Source of the DNA: Chitinophagales bacterium
Lineage (GTDB): Bacteria > Bacteroidota > Bacteroidia > Chitinophagales > UBA2359
DNA: 64,000 nucleotides
Assembly: GCA_041392475.1 (NCBI GenBank)
Contig: JAWKLZ010000001.1
Span: 3,540,962-3,604,961 of the forward strand
Direction: 5' to 3'
Both the position numbers and the translations under genes were made by a program. Positions 9,214-18,624 of the stretch are shown here, piece by piece; the stretch's first letter is position 1; each line of letters starts with the position of its first letter. The notes under the pieces were generated by a model. It did not search any database. It saw only the letters and a program-made list of their open reading frames with translations, and was not told where the DNA came from.

Positions 9214-9774
9214 TTAATATTTTTTAATATACTTGTTTTCTACGAATTGTTTCCTCAATTTCGCCAACTTGTGCGAAATACTGGAATCGTATAGTTTGTC
9301 GTCAAAAGTGAGAATAAACCCTCCAATAAGGCTTTTGTCTATTCTCGTTGTCAGTTCGATATTTTTTCTACCTGTGTGCGCTAAGACCGTGTTTTTCACC
9401 TTATCCAATACCGCATTATCCACAGGAACTGCTGTTATTAGCTCAGCAGTTGTAATGCTCTTATAGGTTCGATACTGATTAATAAACGCATCTACGATCT
9501 CAGGTAAATAAGCTTCTCTGCGTTTACGGAGCATTAGTCCCATAAATGCATTGGTCGTTTCATTGAAAATATCACCAAATATTTTTTTGAGAATCGCTTG
9601 TTTTTTATCTGTATTGACAACAGGACTTTTCAACAATATCTGTAAATCTGGGTTTTCTGCCAATGCCTTGTCAAGCAACTCCACATCACTGTGAACAGAA
9701 GACAATTCTCCACGCTCTATGGCTAAATCCATCAATGCCTTAGCGTACCTTGATGCTATATTAGAAACAGACAT
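9214..9774 (-). CDS. atpH: ATP synthase F1 delta subunit (OSCP)
   Basis: This 186-residue protein ties the peripheral stalk to the top of F1. The start is set at the ATG giving 'MSVSNIASRYAKALMDLA', the standard N-terminal helix; a longer frame back to 9873 would add an unlikely low-complexity leader. The C-terminal half carries the family pattern 'IDKSLIGGFILTFDDKLYD'. It sits between atpF, 111 bases upstream, and atpA. Confidence 0.95.
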   Translation of the reverse strand: MSVSNIASRYAKALMDLAIERGELSSVHSDVELLDKALAENPDLQILLKSPVVNTDKKQAILKKIFGDIFNETTNAFMGLMLRKRREAYLPEIVDAFINQYRTYKSITTAELITAVPVDNAVLDKVKNTVLAHTGRKNIELTTRIDKSLIGGFILTFDDKLYDSSISHKLAKLRKQFVENKYIKKY

Positions 9775-9885
9775 AATTTTATTGTGTTTTTGTGTTTTGC
9801 TGATAGTTGTGTTTGTGTCTCCGTAAGTATTTACGCTTTCTATTAGTACATAAATACTTGAACACTCACACACATAAACACATTT

Positions 9886-10398
9886 CTAGTTTAGATTCAA
9901 GTTTTCGATTTCTTTGGCAACATATGCCTCCTGTGCAGCTACATCACTTAACTCACGAGACAACAAACCTTTGGTTAGGTCAATAGCAGATTGTCCAATT
10001 AAGTTTTTCACTTCAATGATTGCAGCCATTTTTTCATTTTGAATATCTTCCTTGGCAGATGCGGCAATTTTTGCAGCCTCCTCTTTCGCTTTCACACGAG
10101 CCTCACTGATGATTTCATCCTTGATTTCCTTCGCTTCACGAATAATACGTGAACGCTCTTCTTTAGCCTCTTGCAGCAGCTTTTCGTGATCTGCCTTCAA
10201 AGAAGCCATTTCCTCATGAGCAATCTCTGCTTGCTTCAAAGAATTTTCGATACGTCCCTCCCTATCTTTCAATGCAGTTGAAATAGGGTTCCATGCGAAC
10301 TTGCCTAATGCAGTCCAAAGAACGATAAAAATCAATACTGTCCAAAAGAAAATTCCCAAATCGGGTGTTAGTAAAGATGCTAAAAATACCATTTCCAC
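9886..10398 (-). CDS. atpF: ATP synthase F0 b subunit
   Basis: The peripheral stalk subunit. The 170-residue protein has one N-terminal membrane helix (about 8-28), then a long charged helix (residues 40-150) rich in E/K/A that forms the dimeric stalk. 'KFAWNPISTALKDREGRIE' after the membrane helix is typical. It follows atpE after 118 bases that contain a terminator-like hairpin, which may lower its transcription compared with atpE. Confidence 0.96.
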   Translation of the reverse strand: MEMVFLASLLTPDLGIFFWTVLIFIVLWTALGKFAWNPISTALKDREGRIENSLKQAEIAHEEMASLKADHEKLLQEAKEERSRIIREAKEIKDEIISEARVKAKEEAAKIAASAKEDIQNEKMAAIIEVKNLIGQSAIDLTKGLLSRELSDVAAQEAYVAKEIENLNLN

Positions 10399-10440
10399 TT
10401 TTTATTTTTAATTTGTTGTATTTTTTTCAAAAAAAGAAGA

Positions 10441-10477
10441 GAACTGCTCTATCAACCATCCGTTGTAAGAGCAGTTC
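10441..10477 (-). terminator. Intercistronic hairpin with T-run between atpE and atpF
   Basis: GAACTGCTCT (10441-10450) and AGAGCAGTTC (10468-10477) form a perfect 10-bp stem. On the minus strand it is followed at once by a T-rich run (TCTTCTTTTTTT). It lies 39 bases after the atpE stop, inside the operon, so it is best read as a partial terminator or mRNA 3'-end stabiliser rather than the operon end. Confidence 0.75.
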
Positions 10478-10516
10478 CAAGGGGTAATAATTACTTTAAT
10501 TTTAACCTTGTCAGTA

Positions 10517-10771
10517 TTAAACGAACAAAGTCAAAAGTCCAACAACGATAGCAAAAAGAGCTGCACCTTCAATAAGTGCCGCCATAATAATCATTTTACC
10601 TTGAATATCGTTGCTCATTTCTGGCTGACGAGCTACTGACTCAACAGCACCTTTGCCGATTTGACCAATGCCAATACCAGCAGCAAGAGCTGCAAGACCT
10701 GCCCCGATAGCTCCACCAAAAGCGGACATGCTACCACCAATTTCTAAAAGCAATAGTGCTAATAAACCCAT
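10517..10771 (-). CDS. atpE: ATP synthase F0 c subunit
   Basis: The proteolipid that forms the proton-driven c-ring. The 84-residue hairpin has two membrane helices with the glycine-rich packing run in the first (around residues 19-40), the polar loop RQP (48-50) and the ion-carrying carboxylate E68 in 'AALIEGAALF'. The residues around E68 do not show an obvious sodium-binding set, so proton use is the default reading. Many copies per complex are needed, which fits the attenuating hairpin placed right after this gene. Confidence 0.97.
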   Translation of the reverse strand: MGLLALLLLEIGGSMSAFGGAIGAGLAALAAGIGIGQIGKGAVESVARQPEMSNDIQGKMIIMAALIEGAALFAIVVGLLTLFV

Positions 10772-10905
10772 TTTGGTAAAAATTTATGGTGAAAAAAAGA
10801 ATTTCGTATTCATAATAGAAGTCATAAATCTAAGAACAAGGAATTGGTCTTCGTTTTTACTACACTAAACCGACACTTGACATCTTCCGAATGACCTCTT
10901 CAATT

Positions 10906-12099
10906 TTAATGATGATGTGGTTCTGCTACTGCTTGTCCAATAAATACCGAAGCCAAAATAGCAAACACATACGCTTGTAGGGCTGCTACAAACAACTCCA
11001 ACACGTTCATAAACAACATGAAAGCACTTGCTAAAATAGAAGTCCCCCAGCCAGCAGCATCTCCTCCCAAGTTGGCAATCAAGAAGATGATTCCCACCAA
11101 ACTAAGAATAATGATGTGTCCTGCAGTCATGTTCGCAAACAAACGAATCATCAAAGCAGCAGGCTTGATAAACATTGAAGCCACCTCAATCGGCACTAAA
11201 ATGATTTTAACCCATCCAGGTACACCAGGAGGATTGAAAATATGCGACCAATAATGCTTATTTGCAGAAGTCACAATGATGATAAAAGTAATCAATGCCA
11301 AAGCTCCTGTCACCATCAAATTACCAGTAGCATTTGGACTACCAATAGGCGACATTAAACCCAACATATTACAAATCCAGATGAAAAAGAATAGAGTGAG
11401 CAAGAACGGAAAATATTTTTCCCACTTGTCTCCTACTCCTGGTTTTGCGATTTCATCGCGCACAAAAGTCACCAAAACCTCTATTAAGTTTTGAAATCCT
11501 TTTGGAGCACGCTGATTTTTCTTGTAAGACTTGGCAATATATGTGAACAACAACATCATAATCAACGATGCCAATAGCATAGTAGCGACTACTTTGGTAA
11601 TCGAAAAGTCATAGAAACTTGTTCGATCTGCCTCGTAAGCTTTGTTATTGTACAACACATAGCTTTCTGCCATCTCTTCTCCCGTAGCAAAACTCTCAAC
11701 GATTTCTTTAGGCAGGACTTTATGTCCCAATACACTTACCTCTACCGACTCTTGAGGAAAACTAGCATCATTCACATACTTCAATACTCCTTGATCCAAC
11801 ACATATCCCTTATAAGAGTTGTGTCCGTGATGGAAAACACTTGATAAAAAGAAGTCGAAACCTTTTTCGGGATGGTAAACAATACAAGGTAGGGGAATAG
11901 AGATATCTCCTAATAAGTGCCACTCATTTGCATCTGCGATATGGTGCATAATCATTTCACCAATATCCAGTTTCTTGTCTCCATCATGCCCATGATTATC
12001 TCCTGATGCATAACTATTCTGCCCAGAGAAAATCGTAAAAAACAGCAAAAACATTGCTAACAATCTGAATAACCGCATACTCTTCAAAATTTTAATCAT
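10906..12099 (-). CDS. atpB: ATP synthase F0 a subunit with long periplasmic N-terminus
   Basis: The stator half-channel for protons. At 397 residues it is far longer than the 271 of E. coli. It begins with a signal-like helix (8-30), then a His/Asp-rich stretch and a roughly 130-residue soluble region before the conserved membrane domain. This long N-terminus is common in Bacteroidota. The essential arginine lies in 'ALMIRLFANMTAGHIII', and the C-terminus ends in HHH. It is the first gene of the operon; a -7 box sits 55 bases upstream. No atpI/atpZ-type assembly gene precedes it in the window. Confidence 0.96.
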   Translation of the reverse strand: MIKILKSMRLFRLLAMFLLFFTIFSGQNSYASGDNHGHDGDKKLDIGEMIMHHIADANEWHLLGDISIPLPCIVYHPEKGFDFFLSSVFHHGHNSYKGYVLDQGVLKYVNDASFPQESVEVSVLGHKVLPKEIVESFATGEEMAESYVLYNNKAYEADRTSFYDFSITKVVATMLLASLIMMLLFTYIAKSYKKNQRAPKGFQNLIEVLVTFVRDEIAKPGVGDKWEKYFPFLLTLFFFIWICNMLGLMSPIGSPNATGNLMVTGALALITFIIIVTSANKHYWSHIFNPPGVPGWVKIILVPIEVASMFIKPAALMIRLFANMTAGHIIILSLVGIIFLIANLGGDAAGWGTSILASAFMLFMNVLELFVAALQAYVFAILASVFIGQAVAEPHHH

Positions 12100-12153
12100 G
12101 CACTTTGTGTAGTATAAGTATCCTTATAAAAAACTACTTTCATTTTCAGGCTG

Positions 12154-12161
12154 CAAAGGTA
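12154..12161 (-). promoter_or_regulatory. Promoter -7 box (TACCTTTG) for the atp operon
   Basis: On the minus strand TACCTTTG matches the Bacteroidota TAnnTTTG -7 element, 55 bases before the atpB ATG. The upstream region is very AT-rich but has no clear TTG at the usual spacing. Confidence 0.55.
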
Positions 12162-12222
12162 CTGATTAAAAATTATAAAAAGAAAGTCCGTTTATTTTTT
12201 TATGTGATAGCTTACCCAAATT

Positions 12223-13731
12223 CTAAAACTCATACGCTCCCATATCAGGCATTTCATCCCGCAGTTTTCCATCTGCATCTAACTTTACTGCTTCAAAAGG
12301 AATGGTGTCACCTAGTAAAGCCACAAATTCACCTTGGGTCAAACCTTTACCAATAAGAGGAGAATTTGAGTTGGGGCGAAGGTCAAAACCATCAATATCG
12401 AAGAAATAATCCGCAAACAAAGTATCTTGTGCGCCAAATTGTTCTTGAAAAAGGCAATTCATAAAAGCAGGGTTATCTCTTCCAATGGTAGTTCGCAACA
12501 AACAATTATTGAACTTCAAACCATAATTTGCACCTTCCAAAATAACCGTATCCTGTGCGATTTCTTCTTCAACTGCTGCCCCTAAACCATACAAGATGCT
12601 ACTATAAAAACGTGTATCCATTTGATAAACTATTCCTGCCTGAGCATTTACATTATTCAACAGCAAAATAGGTTGCTCATGACCAATATAGCGGGTTGAC
12701 GTATTCACAAACGTACAATGGGCAAACTTATAGCGACCTCCACGAGTGAGCAAGACATTGTTGAAGGCGCAGTTGTACACCACCGTATTGATTCCCAAAA
12801 TAGTGTTATCGCTTCCAACAATTCCCCAGCCTACATCACGAATCATACTGTTTTGAAGGGTTAGTGTGGCAGCTTGTGAGGGATTTCCTACATTATTGAA
12901 GGTATCCACCAATACTCCAAAAAGAGAATTGCGAATCAATGCCCCATTGATAAAATTTTCTTTGCTTCCTGGACTGAATACGATTCCAAACCACTGCCCT
13001 GGTATTCGCTGATAAAACTCTGTTCCAAATTTACTATCCAATCGAGTACCTTGAAAACGCACCACATCTGCACTGTCCAATCCACCATTGATTTGTAGCG
13101 AACCTTTTACCACTAAGGCAGCTTGATTGTGTAAATACACCCTCGTACCCGCTTCAATAGTCAATCGGCAGTCAGGAGCTACCACCAAACTATCGGTAAT
13201 CACATACGGCAAATCTTTCGTCCAAGTTGTATCACAAACAATTGCACCATTGGGCGCATCTGGCCCATAAAAATGAGCGTTTTGACCCCACGCCTGCAAT
13301 CGCACTTTCTGTTCATTTCCATTGATGTTAAACAGTATAGAATCTTCTACCACGAAAGGCATGGCTTCGTTATTGGGATCCACGGTTACTTCTGCAAAAA
13401 TATACAAACTGTCATTTGCCCATATTTCTACATCACGGGCATCAGTAGTTGGCGTGCCGTCCACATTGAGACGAAAAAAAGATGCATTTCCTCCCCCCAA
13501 ACTAATTGCCGATACTACTACCCTCTTATCACTTCGGTTATAAATCTTCAGTTCTTCGGTTGCAGAACCCATGGTTACGAACACAGTATCAAACTTTAGG
13601 GTATCTTTATCAAAATCCAGCATCGCATTGGGGTCATCCGATATCATTTCGTCTTTGGCACAAAAACTAAATATACTGCACACCAAAATGACCATCAATA
13701 AATAGCAATACTGCCGAATCCATTTTTTCAT
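12223..13731 (-). CDS. Right-handed beta-helix lipoprotein, unknown role
   Basis: A 502-residue predicted outer-membrane or surface lipoprotein with a signal peptide and a likely lipidated Cys24 ('FSFCAKDE'). Residues 40-140 look like an Ig-like/choice-of-anchor domain ('LKFDTVFVTMGSATEELKIYN'). The rest contains repeated N/G-rich beta strands of a parallel beta-helix ('LTIEAGTRVYLHNQAALVVKG'), seen in pectate-lyase-like folds. Bacteroidota carry many such surface proteins; the ligand is unknown. It is followed by the atp operon on the same strand, but the atp promoter lies between them. Confidence 0.8.
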   Translation of the reverse strand: MKKWIRQYCYLLMVILVCSIFSFCAKDEMISDDPNAMLDFDKDTLKFDTVFVTMGSATEELKIYNRSDKRVVVSAISLGGGNASFFRLNVDGTPTTDARDVEIWANDSLYIFAEVTVDPNNEAMPFVVEDSILFNINGNEQKVRLQAWGQNAHFYGPDAPNGAIVCDTTWTKDLPYVITDSLVVAPDCRLTIEAGTRVYLHNQAALVVKGSLQINGGLDSADVVRFQGTRLDSKFGTEFYQRIPGQWFGIVFSPGSKENFINGALIRNSLFGVLVDTFNNVGNPSQAATLTLQNSMIRDVGWGIVGSDNTILGINTVVYNCAFNNVLLTRGGRYKFAHCTFVNTSTRYIGHEQPILLLNNVNAQAGIVYQMDTRFYSSILYGLGAAVEEEIAQDTVILEGANYGLKFNNCLLRTTIGRDNPAFMNCLFQEQFGAQDTLFADYFFDIDGFDLRPNSNSPLIGKGLTQGEFVALLGDTIPFEAVKLDADGKLRDEMPDMGAYEF

Positions 13732-13930
13732 AAATGTTGGAGATTAGAAATTAACTACTAATAAATATACTGAACGAATCTAACTAAGTTTTCGTAACAC
13801 AAATGTAATGAGAAAAAGAGGATGAAACACAAAACCTTATCGCAAGACTAATATTGAAACAAATCCAAGACAATCCTACCATAATGCTAAAATAAATTGG
13901 AAATCAAGTATTCACTATAAGCCCTTCCCT

Positions 13931-14716
13931 TCAAAGTCCAAGTGACTTCATCGTATCCTCATTGAAACCTCCAATTGGCAGCTTTTTATCCACTTGATAT
14001 TTAAACAAGGCATCTTGCGTCTGTGGTGACAAAATGCCGTCTATATCGCCGGGATCATACCCTTTCCTCATCAAGGCTTGCTGTACTTGTTGAATGTCAA
14101 TATTTGCTGTAGGTTTTGGCATTGGAGCTGGGTTGGATTTTGGAGGTACAAAACTGGAACTTTGATTCGTATTGGTTTCTTTTTTAGCTTCAATACTTTG
14201 CATCAATGCAACTTTTATATCTTCAGTCAAGCCCAAACCCTTTAAATTATTTTTACGCAAAAAAGTCTGGTAGGCAGTCCTTGTTCTGGGGCCTAATATC
14301 CCATCTACTACGCCTGCATCGAAACCTTTTTGGTTCAAAACCTGCTGTAAAGTAGTTACATCAAAATCCATTCGTTTCACCCCTATTGCATTGAGTGTAG
14401 TAGCAGACCTGTCTCCTACTTTGATATTGTTATCTTGCTGAAAGGCAGTCAATGCACGAAGGGTTTCCGAAGTCATTTCCCCATTAACCCTCCCTGTCTG
14501 ATAGTTATTCAAAAATAATATCACTTGAATCTTTTTGATAATTTCGGTATCTTCATAAAGCAGTTTATCAGTGGCAGGTACAAATTTATTAATAGCTGGT
14601 ACATCAGTATTTATAATGTCTTTTTTTGTTGTTTTTTGATTAGTTGTTTTTGTACCTTTACAACTCCACAACATCAATAGCCCCCCTAAAAACAATACAT
14701 AAACAAATTTATTCAT
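13931..14716 (-). CDS. Lipoprotein with three peptidoglycan-binding repeats
   Basis: A 261-residue lipoprotein: signal peptide, then lipobox 'LWSC' with Cys19. Three PG_binding_1-type repeats follow at about residues 58-112, 118-172 and 207-260, each with the pattern of a helix, 'G..DG..G..T..A...FQ' and a short helix ('GVVDGILGPRTRTAYQTF', 'GDIDGILSPQTQDALFKY'). No catalytic domain is attached, so it probably only anchors to or senses the wall. A proline/serine linker (175-205) separates repeats two and three. Confidence 0.85.
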   Translation of the reverse strand: MNKFVYVLFLGGLLMLWSCKGTKTTNQKTTKKDIINTDVPAINKFVPATDKLLYEDTEIIKKIQVILFLNNYQTGRVNGEMTSETLRALTAFQQDNNIKVGDRSATTLNAIGVKRMDFDVTTLQQVLNQKGFDAGVVDGILGPRTRTAYQTFLRKNNLKGLGLTEDIKVALMQSIEAKKETNTNQSSSFVPPKSNPAPMPKPTANIDIQQVQQALMRKGYDPGDIDGILSPQTQDALFKYQVDKKLPIGGFNEDTMKSLGL

Positions 14717-14922
14717 AACAAATACGTTTGGTTTATCTCAAAATCAACTACGAAACTACTTTTTTTCTGTAAAAGAAACAATAATAAAATATGTGGCATA
14801 GTAGTTGATATTTTTGAAATGAATATTCAAATGCAATTTTTTTTTCAATTCATTAATTGATAAGAATTTATTTGCCCAACAAAATTAAATCGATCGTATC
14901 TATATTTTAATCCATCACACCG

Positions 14923-15366
14923 ATGAAAGAAAACAAAACCGTTGAAATATTACTGGTTGAAGACAATCCTGGCGACGTAAGACTCACAAAAGAAGCCTTG
15001 AAAGAAGGAACGATTTCTTCTAACTTAAATGTAGTAATGGATGGTGCTGAAGCTATTTTATATCTACAAAAAGAAGGGAAATATGAGAATAAACCTCGTC
15101 CCGACCTAATTTTGTTGGACTTAAATCTGCCAAAAAAAGATGGAAGAGAAGTACTTTCAACCATTAAGTCAGATAGTAGTTTAAAGCGAATTCCTGTGGT
15201 TGTACTGACAACCTCAAATGCTGAGACAGATATTTTGAAGGCCTATGATTTACATGCAAACTGCTATATCACAAAACCTGTTGACTTCAACAAATTTATT
15301 GAAGTCATTATTGCCATTGAACAATTTTGGCTGACAATGGTGCGACTACCTTCTGAGGTACAGTAA
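14923..15366 (+). CDS. Rcp1-type single-domain response regulator
   Basis: A 147-residue CheY-like receiver with no output domain. The acidic pocket is E13/D14 ('LVEDNPGD'), the phosphorylated Asp is D66 in 'LILLDLNLPKKDG', and the conserved Lys is in 'YITKPVDF'. The 'DNPGDVRL' start and the extra beta-hairpin region ('YLQKEGKYENKPRPD') mark the Rcp1 subfamily, which receives phosphate from phytochrome-like or hybrid kinases. The hybrid kinase gene 70 bases downstream is the obvious partner. Confidence 0.92.
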   Translation: MKENKTVEILLVEDNPGDVRLTKEALKEGTISSNLNVVMDGAEAILYLQKEGKYENKPRPDLILLDLNLPKKDGREVLSTIKSDSSLKRIPVVVLTTSNAETDILKAYDLHANCYITKPVDFNKFIEVIIAIEQFWLTMVRLPSEVQ

Positions 15367-15436
15367 AATCAATCACACACATTCGTATTTAATATGGCTA
15401 AGCCCCAATAAGTACAAAACTTGAAATTTCAGTTAA

Positions 15437-17878
15437 ATGGAAAGAATTCAGATATTATTGATAGAAGACAACCCAGGAGATGCTAAACTGGTAGAAATTT
15501 TTCTTAGAGAATCTACTTCAATAGATTTTGACCTAGTTCATGCTACACGCTTATCTGAAGGTTTGGAGCATGTCAAGCAAGGAAAACGCTTCGATATCAT
15601 GCTATTGGACCTAAGCTTGCCTGATAGTTCTGGTTTTGATACACTTACAAAGGCCATTAAAAATGTTCCTCATACAGTTTCGATTGTAGTACTCACAGGT
15701 TTGGATGATGAAAGCGTGGGTGTGAAAGCCGTAAAAATGGGCGCACAAGATTATTTGGTAAAAGGTCAAATTGACACCAGTTCGCTGACTCGCTCTGTAT
15801 TGCACGCCATCGAGAGAAGGCGGATGCAATTGAAGGTAGAGGAAAGTGAAAAAAGGTTTCGCCACGTTTTTGAAGATTCACAAGATGCCATTTACATCAC
15901 GACTCCAGAAGGTCAATTTTCTGACTTCAATCAGTCGCTCCTTAAAATGTTTGGTTATACGAGAGAAGAATTTACGAGCCTTACCAAAGAATCCTTATTT
16001 GATGACAAAGAATCTTTAGATATCTTCAATGAGGAACTGGAAAGAACGGGCGTAGTAAAAGATTTTGAAGCCAGACTGAAGCGAAAAAATGGTTCGGTAT
16101 TGGATTGTTTGTTTACTTCAACTGCTTGGCGTTCGATTGATGGGGAATTGACGGGTTATCACGGAATGATTCGAGATGTCACCATTCGAAAAAAAACACA
16201 AGAATTGGAGAAGGCTAAGCAAATAGCCGAACGTTCTGCAATGCTCAAGGGTCAGTTCTTAGACAATATGAGTCATGAGATTCGTACTCCTATGAATGTC
16301 GTGATTGGCATGACCCATTTATTGGAGCATACTGCTTTGACCAATAAACAACAAGAATACATCCGTGCCTTGAAACTTTCTGCTGACAACTTATTGAAGT
16401 TGATAAACAGCATTCTTGATTTTTCTAAAATTGAAGCAGGTAAGTTGGAATTGGAATTGCAGCCGATTCGTATTCAAGATTTGATTCAAGATCTGGTGCA
16501 ACAACACAAATACAAGGCAAAAGAAAACAAAATCAACCTTTTCACACAGTTGGATGTGAGTTTACCAGATAAAGTAATTGGCGATTCGGTTCGTTTGTAT
16601 TCAGTACTTAACAATTTGGTAAGCAACGCCATCAAATACACCGATAAAGGAGAGGTATTGATACGTGTAGAAGTATTGGATGAATCGAGCGAATTTGCGG
16701 AAATCAAATTTTCGGTTAGAGATACAGGTATTGGTATTCCTGAAGACAAACAGGCTACTGTTTTTGAGAGTTTTGAACAAGCACATGGTGCTGCAAATAG
16801 AGGCGGTACGGGTCTAGGCTTGAGTATTGTCAAGAAGATTGTAGAACTTTTCGGCGGTGAAATGGAATTGGAAAGTGAATATGGAAGAGGTTCTACCTTT
16901 AGTTTTCACATCAAGTTTGAGAAATACATTGAATCCGAATACGCTGTTGTCACCAACGATTCTAAGGGCTCTAATGAGCGAGATGATTTGACGATGGTTT
17001 ACACTTCTGACAACAACATCAAGCATGTGAGTTCAAAAGATGTGGTGCAAGATGTGCGGGAGAAAATAGATATTTTGTTGGTCGAAGATCACAAACTCAA
17101 TCAATTGGTTGCAACTGATTTGATTCACAAATGGTCACCCAATGTTAACCTACAAATTGCAGACAATGGTCGGATAGCAATTGACATGCTCCAAGAATTT
17201 TCGGCTTATGATGTCATTTTGATGGATATTTCGATGCCCGAAATGGATGGTTATGAAACCACTGAGTATATTCGCAATAAGTTTCCAAGCCCTACCAAGG
17301 ATATTCCAATCATTGCGATGACAGCACACGCCTTCAAGAAAAATGCCCAGAAATGTTTTGACATGGGAATGGATGAATTTGTGGCGAAACCCATTGACCC
17401 TAATATTTTATATAAAAAATTGAACAAAATATTGGCGGACAAATTGAGTGCGATTTCACAAGATTATGCTACAAACAAAGATGCTGCTCCTAAAATGGCA
17501 CAAAAACCACAGACAAAATCTCCAAAAATCATCAACTTTGAGTACCTAGATACTTTGACAAGTGGACAGATAGACGTGAAAATCACCTTCTTGGAAACAT
17601 TGATTCGAGATATGCCACAAGAAATTGCTACGCTGATGGGTGATTTTGAGCATCGAAATTGGGAGAAAGTCAAACAATCTGCTCACAAATTGAAGTCTAC
17701 TTGTGGTTATTTGGGTTTGGCAGAAACAGTGGAATTGTGTCGAACAGTGGAAAATAATGCTTGGGAACAGAAAAATTTAGACGAGATAGGTGGTCAAATT
17801 AAAAAAATTGACGAAGTTTGTAGGATAGCTCATGAGCAGCTAAAAGATGAATTAGCCAATTTAACCCAATCGGCCTAA
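15437..17878 (+). CDS. Hybrid sensor histidine kinase (REC-PAS-HisKA-HATPase-REC-HPt)
   Basis: An 813-residue cytosolic signalling protein that holds a whole phosphorelay. In order: receiver 1 (about 5-125, D58), PAS sensor (about 140-255), HisKA (about 270-335, H280 in 'NMSHEIRTPMN'), HATPase (about 380-495, N-box N393/N397, G boxes DTGIGIP 429-435 and GGTGLGLSI 456-464), receiver 2 (about 545-662, D597) and a C-terminal HPt domain (about 700-813, H750 in 'SAHKLKSTCGYLG'). No membrane segments are seen, so the signal is internal or arrives by phosphorylation of receiver 1. It is flanked on both sides by single-domain response regulators. Confidence 0.95.
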   Translation: MERIQILLIEDNPGDAKLVEIFLRESTSIDFDLVHATRLSEGLEHVKQGKRFDIMLLDLSLPDSSGFDTLTKAIKNVPHTVSIVVLTGLDDESVGVKAVKMGAQDYLVKGQIDTSSLTRSVLHAIERRRMQLKVEESEKRFRHVFEDSQDAIYITTPEGQFSDFNQSLLKMFGYTREEFTSLTKESLFDDKESLDIFNEELERTGVVKDFEARLKRKNGSVLDCLFTSTAWRSIDGELTGYHGMIRDVTIRKKTQELEKAKQIAERSAMLKGQFLDNMSHEIRTPMNVVIGMTHLLEHTALTNKQQEYIRALKLSADNLLKLINSILDFSKIEAGKLELELQPIRIQDLIQDLVQQHKYKAKENKINLFTQLDVSLPDKVIGDSVRLYSVLNNLVSNAIKYTDKGEVLIRVEVLDESSEFAEIKFSVRDTGIGIPEDKQATVFESFEQAHGAANRGGTGLGLSIVKKIVELFGGEMELESEYGRGSTFSFHIKFEKYIESEYAVVTNDSKGSNERDDLTMVYTSDNNIKHVSSKDVVQDVREKIDILLVEDHKLNQLVATDLIHKWSPNVNLQIADNGRIAIDMLQEFSAYDVILMDISMPEMDGYETTEYIRNKFPSPTKDIPIIAMTAHAFKKNAQKCFDMGMDEFVAKPIDPNILYKKLNKILADKLSAISQDYATNKDAAPKMAQKPQTKSPKIINFEYLDTLTSGQIDVKITFLETLIRDMPQEIATLMGDFEHRNWEKVKQSAHKLKSTCGYLGLAETVELCRTVENNAWEQKNLDEIGGQIKKIDEVCRIAHEQLKDELANLTQSA

Positions 17879-17999
17879 AAAGCTCAAATTCAGTTCCCAA
17901 ATATAGGCTCAATAATAAGTATTTAACTATTTTTGTGATTTGAATTTACCATTAAATTTTAACTAAACCTTATTCAAATATAAATACAATTTCATACCA

Positions 18000-18359
18000 A
18001 TGAAAATTATAGTTGTAGATGACGATGTCATTATGTTGCAGGCCATCAAAACGATGCTGACCAAAGAAGGTTACAAAGTTTTTGCGACAACAGATGCGGA
18101 AGATGCGCTGGAAACCATCCAAGAAGAAGATTTTGACTTGGTGATTTCGGATATTATGATGCCCTATATTTCAGGTATCGAACTCCTGAGTGCCATCAAG
18201 GCAGTGAACAAAAAAATTCCGATTATCATCGTGTCTGCCTTAGACCAAAAAGAGGTGATATTGACTGCTTTTCAAGAAGGAGCAGAGGATTTTGTGAAAA
18301 AACCCATTAGCTTGAGCGAATTGTTGCTGAGGGTGAAGCGGGTCTTGGGACAGGGTTAA
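18000..18359 (+). CDS. Single-domain response regulator
   Basis: A 119-residue CheY-like receiver without an output domain. D7-D9 form the acidic pocket, D51 in 'LVISDIMMPYISG' is the phospho-acceptor, and Lys in 'DFVKKPISL' completes the site. It lies 121 bases after the hybrid kinase and is the likely end acceptor of its HPt domain. A hairpin terminator follows. Confidence 0.92.
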   Translation: MKIIVVDDDVIMLQAIKTMLTKEGYKVFATTDAEDALETIQEEDFDLVISDIMMPYISGIELLSAIKAVNKKIPIIIVSALDQKEVILTAFQEGAEDFVKKPISLSELLLRVKRVLGQG

Positions 18360-18377
18360 TAAAACTTCAAACTCAAA

Positions 18378-18436
18378 AAACAGAAGTTTTCCATATTAAG
18401 CACTGAATCTTTTTTATTCAAGGAAAACTTCTGTTT
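18378..18436 (+). terminator. Hairpin terminator after the two-component cluster
   Basis: A perfect 15-bp inverted repeat (AAACAGAAGTTTTCC, 18378-18392; complement 18422-18436) encloses a 29-nt T-rich loop, 18 bases after the response regulator stop. Confidence 0.75.
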
Positions 18437-18624
18437 GATTTTATTGACTCTACATGTCTACACATTATAAAATATCATAGCAAATTACCTATCTCCTCGT
18501 TACTTTCTCTCTCTCTATACAACCCGAAATAAGTTTTCACATCAAAAATTCCGAGATAATCTCCAAATACACTGTTCGCATTAGAGGATATTTTTTGCTT
18601 AATTGAATGACATTGGTCTAAAGT

